Shown: positions 14,789 to 18,718 of the stretch, piece by piece | Layout of the letters: each line of letters opens with the position of its first letter | Position numbering within the stretch: the first letter of the stretch is position 1 | NCBI GenBank assembly: GCA_049698775.1 | Contig: JBAVYM010000024.1 | Location: 1 to 18,718, forward strand | Direction of reading: 5' to 3' | DNA: 18,718 bases | Source: REEB76 sp049698775 | GTDB taxonomy: Bacteria; Pseudomonadota; Gammaproteobacteria; Natronospirales; REEB76 | Notes under the pieces: model-generated | What the model was told of the DNA's origin: nothing | Databases searched by the model: none | Seen by the model: the letters and a program-made list of their open reading frames with translations, nothing else | Made by a program: the position numbers and the translations under genes

Positions 14789-16056
14789 TGAAACGCTCCG
14801 TTGTCGTCATCGGCGCCGGTCTGATCGGCACCACCACTGCCTGGTATCTCGCTGAACGGGGCTTTGAGGTCACGGTCGTAGAACGCCGTGAGGGTCCGGG
14901 GCTCGAAACCAGTTTTGCCAACGGCGGACTGCTGACACCCAGCGAAGCCGACCCCTGGAACGCGCCGGGAATACTCGGGCAGTTGCTGCGCTGGCTCGGG
15001 CACGAGGACTCGCCGTTGTTGCTGCGGCCGCGTGCACTGCCGGGGATGCTGCGTTGGGGATTGGAGTTCCTGCGCGCATCGCGTGCCGCTCCCCATTTGC
15101 GTTCCACCGAAGCCACGCTGAGATTGGCGCTTTACAGTCTGCGCGCGTTGGATGAATTGAGCCAGCAACTGTCCCTCAAGTACGACCGCCTGAGCACCGG
15201 CACACTGAAAATTTTCCGTGAACGCAAAGCGCTGCAAGCTACATTGCGGCTGGCTGAGCGACTGCGGCCCCTCGGTCTGGAGTCGCGTGTGCTGAAACCT
15301 GACGAAGCCGTGGCGGTGGAGCCGCTGCTGAAAAACATTGCCGGCCGCCTGGTAGGTGCGATTCATTATCCGGAAGATGCCAGCGGCGATGCTTATATGT
15401 TTGCCCACGGGTTGCAGAAACAGGCTGCTGCCGCTGGAATAAAGTTCCGCTTTAATACCACCGTGCACGAAATCCGCGCGGGCGGTACGCGTATCGAATC
15501 GCTTTCCACATCGAACGGCGAAATTAGCGGCGATGTCTATGTGCTGGCTGCCGGGAGTCATAGTCCGCAACTGGCACAGCCGCTCGGATTGCGGCTGCCG
15601 ATTTATCCCGTAAAAGGCTATTCCACCACCGTCACGTCAGCGGATAGCTGCACGCTCAGGGTTCCTGTCGTGGATTTCGAACAGAAAATCGTGATCACTC
15701 CGCTTGGAAAACGCTGGCGCATTGCCGGTACTGCGGAATTCAATGGCTTTGACACCGCCATCAACCCGGTGCGCGGCGGCAGTCTGCTGCGGCAGGCGAC
15801 AGCCACGCTTCCCGAATTGGCGCGGGCGGCGGAGCAGGGCGGGGTGCTGCATTGGACCGGATTGCGGCCCATGACCTGCGACGGGCCACCGATCCTGGGC
15901 ACCTCACCTTACGCCAACCTGTTCCTCAACACCGGCCACGGACCGCTTGGCTGGACACTGTGTGCGGGGTCCGCGCGTTTGGTAGCTGACCTGGTTGCGG
16001 GGGCGAACCCCGAGATTGATCCCAGTGGCTATCGCCTTCAGCGGTTTTCGAATTGA
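14788..16056 (+). CDS. DadA-like FAD-dependent D-amino acid dehydrogenase
   Basis: The 422-aa protein begins with the dinucleotide-binding VVVIGAGLIGTTTAWYLAERG (GAGLIG at 9-14) and has the DAO-family signatures ETSFANGGLLTPSEADPW, VLAAGSHSPQLAQPLG, PVKGYSTT, and the C-terminal FAD-binding LFLNTGHGPLGWTLCAGSA. It oxidises D-amino or imino acids to the keto acid and transfers electrons to the respiratory chain; the DadA branch also includes hydroxyproline-type dehydrogenases, so the substrate is open. The ATG at 14788 shares its A with the peptidase stop, and GGAG lies 5 bases upstream. An in-frame TTG just before is a less likely start. Coupling to the S9 peptidase suggests that the pair degrades peptides and then oxidises a released residue (inference). 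Confidence 0.9.
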   Translation: MKRSVVVIGAGLIGTTTAWYLAERGFEVTVVERREGPGLETSFANGGLLTPSEADPWNAPGILGQLLRWLGHEDSPLLLRPRALPGMLRWGLEFLRASRAAPHLRSTEATLRLALYSLRALDELSQQLSLKYDRLSTGTLKIFRERKALQATLRLAERLRPLGLESRVLKPDEAVAVEPLLKNIAGRLVGAIHYPEDASGDAYMFAHGLQKQAAAAGIKFRFNTTVHEIRAGGTRIESLSTSNGEISGDVYVLAAGSHSPQLAQPLGLRLPIYPVKGYSTTVTSADSCTLRVPVVDFEQKIVITPLGKRWRIAGTAEFNGFDTAINPVRGGSLLRQATATLPELARAAEQGGVLHWTGLRPMTCDGPPILGTSPYANLFLNTGHGPLGWTLCAGSARLVADLVAGANPEIDPSGYRLQRFSN

Positions 16057-16153
16057 TTTGGCTCAGATTGATTTGACGGGGATTATGTGCAATTGTCAGC
16101 ATGTTGGCGATAACTCTGTATCGAATTTTTTACCTGAACCGTGAGCACACCGC

Positions 16154-17353
16154 ATGCGTTATAAAGTCAATGTAAGCGACTTGCAAACCGGGATGTACGT
16201 AGCAGAACTCGACCGTTCCTGGGTAGGCACACCGTTTCTGTTTCAGGGATTTCTGATTGAGACCGATGAAGAGCTGGAGCAACTCAAGACCACGTGCAGC
16301 TTCGTCATTGTTGATGAGGCGCAATCCAAGATACCCGTGGCGCAGGTAGGCAAACCGCCGGAAGGCACGACGCCCGCCGCCAAAGACGTCCCTTCCCTGA
16401 AACTCGCGGACAGTGGCTCGAGCCATGCCACGGCCGTGCGTGCTGCCGCGCAGGACAACATCGGCGGGCTGTTTGCCAGCGCCGAGCAGGGTGGGGATCT
16501 CGATTCCGAGATCAAGCAAGCGCAGACGATCATCGAGCGGCTGGTCAAGCAATCCGCCAAGCCAAATCTGATGATGCAGTTGGCCAATCTGCGGCCCAAG
16601 CAGGATCGCAACGCCGGCCATGCCTTGAATACCGCGATTTTGGCGATTGCTTTTGGCCGCCACCTAGGCCATTCCGAGGAGCGGCTGCGCCTGCTCGGCC
16701 TCGGTGCCATCCTCCACGACATCGGCAAGCTCCGCACACCCGCGGAGATTCTGAATAAACCAGGAGAGCTGACGGACGCTGAATTTGCGGTCGTAAAGCG
16801 CCATCCGGCTGATGGCTATGAGATGCTCCAGAGCGTGGCCGGTTTGCCCAGCGAAGTGGTGGATATGGTGCGTTACCACCATGAGCGCATTGACGGCAGC
16901 GGTTACCCAAATGGGTTGCGCGACGACCAGGTGTCGCTCTCGGCGGGAATTATCGGAATCGTGGATGCCTACGAAACCCTGACGACTGACAATTCCTACC
17001 AACCGGCGATTACACCGGCAGAAGCCTTGCAGCGGCTGCGCACCACCGGCATGGCAGGTTACGGCCAGGAACTGACGCAGGACTTCATGCGCTTTATCGG
17101 ACTGTACCCCGTCGGCAGTCTGGTAAAACTCAGCTCCGGCGACATGGCGGTGGTGTTTGCTTCCGACCCTAGCAACCGCCTGCGTCCCCTGGTCATGATC
17201 GCGTATGACGCACAGGGCCGGGAAATTCAACCTCATAGGCTCGTGAATCTTGCCGGGCTGCCCACGGAAAAGCTTTCGATCCAAAGTATCATTGACCCGA
17301 AGAAGCATGCAATCGACACGTCGAGGCTGTTTGAGAAAGAGCTGGGGCACTAG
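16154..17353 (+). CDS. HD-GYP domain protein with N-terminal DUF3391 (probable c-di-GMP phosphodiesterase)
   Basis: The 399-aa protein starts with a DUF3391 domain (about 1-130), recognisable from KVNVSDLQTGMYVAELDRSW and the following LIETDEELEQL, and continues with an HD-GYP domain (about 150-345). Metal ligands and signatures are intact: H188-D189 in LHDIGK, H242-H243 in RYHHERIDGSGYP, and G250-Y251-P252. HD-GYP enzymes hydrolyse c-di-GMP through pGpG to GMP, which lowers the second messenger that promotes biofilm and pilus-linked behaviour. No membrane segment or receiver domain is present, so it is cytoplasmic with an unknown input. The ATG at 16154 has no strong ribosome-binding site. 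It follows the DadA-like gene by 97 bases and ends with TAG, which shows that TAG is a working stop here. Confidence 0.95.
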   Translation: MRYKVNVSDLQTGMYVAELDRSWVGTPFLFQGFLIETDEELEQLKTTCSFVIVDEAQSKIPVAQVGKPPEGTTPAAKDVPSLKLADSGSSHATAVRAAAQDNIGGLFASAEQGGDLDSEIKQAQTIIERLVKQSAKPNLMMQLANLRPKQDRNAGHALNTAILAIAFGRHLGHSEERLRLLGLGAILHDIGKLRTPAEILNKPGELTDAEFAVVKRHPADGYEMLQSVAGLPSEVVDMVRYHHERIDGSGYPNGLRDDQVSLSAGIIGIVDAYETLTTDNSYQPAITPAEALQRLRTTGMAGYGQELTQDFMRFIGLYPVGSLVKLSSGDMAVVFASDPSNRLRPLVMIAYDAQGREIQPHRLVNLAGLPTEKLSIQSIIDPKKHAIDTSRLFEKELGH

Positions 17354-17467
17354 GGTTTCTGGGATAGTCGAAAAAACCAGTTGCGCCCGTTGGATGCGCA
17401 CCTAAATGTATACAAGAGAATTGAAGTTACATCATTTTAAATTGCGATATTTTTAGGAGGGCACCTC

Positions 17468-17719
17468 ATGGCGTCTAATTCAACTGCGCTGGCTGAGATT
17501 AAAGAAGAAATCAGTCATCTTAATGACAAGCTTGATAAGCTTTTTGATGGAAGTGCTACTACTACAATGCTACGGGGAAATCTCCGTGAGGAAATCTGGT
17601 TCTGCAGCGGTCAAATCGATGCCTATTCCAAGCTTGGTGCCATTACTAGCGAAGAACGGCAAAAGTTTGATGCGCAATTGAATCAATTACTCATTCAGAT
17701 GAAAACGGGCAATCTCTGA
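17468..17719 (+). CDS. Small hypothetical protein
   Basis: I do not recognise this 83-aa protein. The first third, AEIKEEISHLNDKLDKLFDG, looks like a short coiled coil, and the rest (REEIWFCSGQIDAYSKLGAI) is helical with one cysteine; there is no signal peptide or membrane segment. It is well supported as a gene: AGGAGG lies 7 bases before the ATG, and the next gene begins 46 bases after its stop. Its A+T-rich codons (AAA, GAA, AAT, CTT) and the A+T-rich upstream region (about 17,401-17,460) contrast with the rest of the window, which suggests transfer. Confidence 0.75.
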   Translation: MASNSTALAEIKEEISHLNDKLDKLFDGSATTTMLRGNLREEIWFCSGQIDAYSKLGAITSEERQKFDAQLNQLLIQMKTGNL

Positions 17720-17765
17720 AACCCCGTTGGCATGATTCAGCCGGTCGTGCCAGTAAGGCCATCCC

Positions 17766-18584
17766 ATGCTCGACAACAAAATCAGTGATCGCATCCGCCA
17801 AATTGTGCATGCCCAAGATCAGGCCTTCACGGAGACTCTGAACACTAACTGCACCGCTGTCATAACCCGGCTATCGGCGAAAGAACTTGCCGCATCTGGA
17901 GCTGCGGTCAAAGAGCTTCATGATGACTGCCGAGCAATACCGGGAAGGATCCGATTTAAATGACCGTTCGCGCTACATCTGGAATACCTTCAAGCGCGTT
18001 TTGTTGCAACTCCAGGTGGAATGGTCCGCCGAGCTAGCCGAGGACCTGAAACGCGAGATGCGCGCACATCTAAATGAGAACGCCGGCGAAGCGAATCGCA
18101 TGTTCCGCACAAGGCTGCCGATTCCTTTTCCTGCCGATCAATTGCCCATTAACGAGTACTACCTCATGGGCACGTATAACGCCGAAATCGACCTCCTGGC
18201 GGCCGCACTGAAAGTAAATGCTGAAAGGGCCGTCGCTGCCGTGGAGAGCGCCAAGGTTCAAAACAACTATTCCGTCGGCGAAGGTAACCTGGTCATCCTA
18301 TCGGGCACCAACGCCTCGGCGCAAGTGAGCTATAACGGTGAGAACCAAGCCGCTTTGCGGGTGGCTCTCGAGAACATCGTTAAGGCTCTCCAAGAGAGCA
18401 ACTTGGCTGAGGTCCAGAAGCGGGAGACACTCGAACTCACCAAGGAATGTATTGGTCTCACCATGCAACTAAGCTCAGGAGCCAACTGCGTGGCATTGCC
18501 GAGGTTGTAGGGGGATTGGCCAATGGCACGACACTGCTTACGGCCCTCTATACGGCCGCTCAATATATGGGTCTGTCACTCTAG
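17766..18584 (+). pseudogene. Unknown-function gene with two compensating frameshifts
   Basis: The segment encodes one plausible helical protein in three pieces. Frame A runs from the ATG at 17766 to about 17930 (MLDNKISDRI to KELHDDC). Frame B covers about 17932-18470 (EQYREGSDLNDRSRYIW to KECIGLTMQL), and frame A again about 18471-18584 (KLRSQLRGIAEVVGG to QYMGLSL, TAG). Dropping C17931 and adding one A to the A-run near 18471 restores a continuous reading of about 272 aa. Used alone, frame A stops at 17961 and frame B at 18510. The protein has N-terminal helices, a short Gly/Asn-rich beta-like segment (YSVGEGNLVILSGTNASAQV) and C-terminal helices. I know the general pattern from uncharacterised proteins but give no function. 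AAGG lies 7 bases before the ATG. Whether the indels are mutations or assembly errors cannot be told from one sequence. Confidence 0.65.
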
Positions 18585-18718
18585 TGACGAGCCATGGAAG
18601 GCGCGAAGCGCCGAGGCGAGGAGCCTGCGGTAGCCGCAGCGGACGTAGCACAGTGGAGTCTTCGGAGCGTCGTGCGCAGTCCGCGCCGCGGCGTAGAGTC
18701 AGTGTGGAGGAGGCTAGA
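18585..18718 (+). repeat. 134-bp dispersed repeat, copy 2, cut by the window end
   Basis: It matches the reverse complement of 9552-9685 at 129 of 134 positions and reaches the last base of the window, so its true right end is not seen. It starts at the base after the TAG of the preceding gene. It contains hairpins GGCGC-GAA-GCGCC at 18600-18612 and CTGCGG-TAG-CCGCAG at 18625-18639. The shared left edge reads TGACGAGCC in both copies. It resembles no insertion sequence or attachment site I can name. Confidence 0.85.

Noticed and set aside
16057..16153. Promoter for the HD-GYP gene (TTGACG at 16073)
   Set aside because: No acceptable -10 box lies 16-18 bases downstream; the 9-base direct repeat ATTGATTTG around it is too short to interpret.
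17766..17963. Programmed frameshifting in the unknown gene
   Set aside because: No slippery heptamer is seen at 17931 (GACTGCCGAGC), and two separate shifts in opposite directions would be needed.
18585..18718. Integron attC site or insertion-sequence end
   Set aside because: No GTTRRRY or RYYYAAC core, no transposase or integrase gene nearby, and no target-site duplication can be shown.

Overview
The window looks like the chromosome of a gammaproteobacterium. The first complete gene is a recognisable type IV pilus PilZ, preceded by what looks like the 3' end of holB, which is a gammaproteobacterial gene order. A GlyGly-CTERM (rhombosortase-type) surface protein, a FadJ-like beta-oxidation enzyme and a DUF3391/HD-GYP protein fit the same picture. 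Most of the sequence is G+C-rich with normal Shine-Dalgarno sites; I cannot name a genus.

Layout. Positions 1-1788 hold a probable holB tail, pilZ and a TPR/aspartyl beta-hydroxylase gene that overlaps pilZ by 4 bases. Positions 1789-2359 are non-coding and carry four different palindromic intergenic repeats in a row, then a candidate promoter. Positions 2360-4162 encode a CSLREA-type beta-helix protein with a glycine-rich segment and a C-terminal sorting tail; an in-frame amber codon separates its signal peptide from the rest. Positions 4207-8108 (minus strand) hold a YciA-like thioesterase, a bifunctional enoyl-CoA hydratase/3-hydroxyacyl-CoA dehydrogenase, an unknown protein and an endonuclease/exonuclease/phosphatase-family protein. 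A cardiolipin-synthase-like phospholipase D gene diverges from the last of these.

Positions 9306-9714 are non-coding and contain one copy of a 134-bp repeat. Next come a TIGR04282/DUF2064 glycosyltransferase-like gene and a small secreted protein gene with its own terminator (both minus), a Rieske/AIF-like flavoprotein, a secreted S9 peptidase translationally coupled to a DadA-like amino-acid dehydrogenase, and an HD-GYP c-di-GMP phosphodiesterase.

The last 1.3 kb (about 17,380-18,718) differs from the rest: it is more A+T-rich, carries two genes I cannot assign, and ends in a second, inverted copy of the 134-bp repeat that starts directly after the last stop codon. The longer of these two genes is readable as one protein of about 272 aa only if two compensating single-base indels are corrected. 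The repeat pair, the accessory-looking module beside it and the two disrupted genes (amber codon; double frameshift) are the most unusual content. I did not find a complete defence system, CRISPR array, tRNA, rRNA or transposase.
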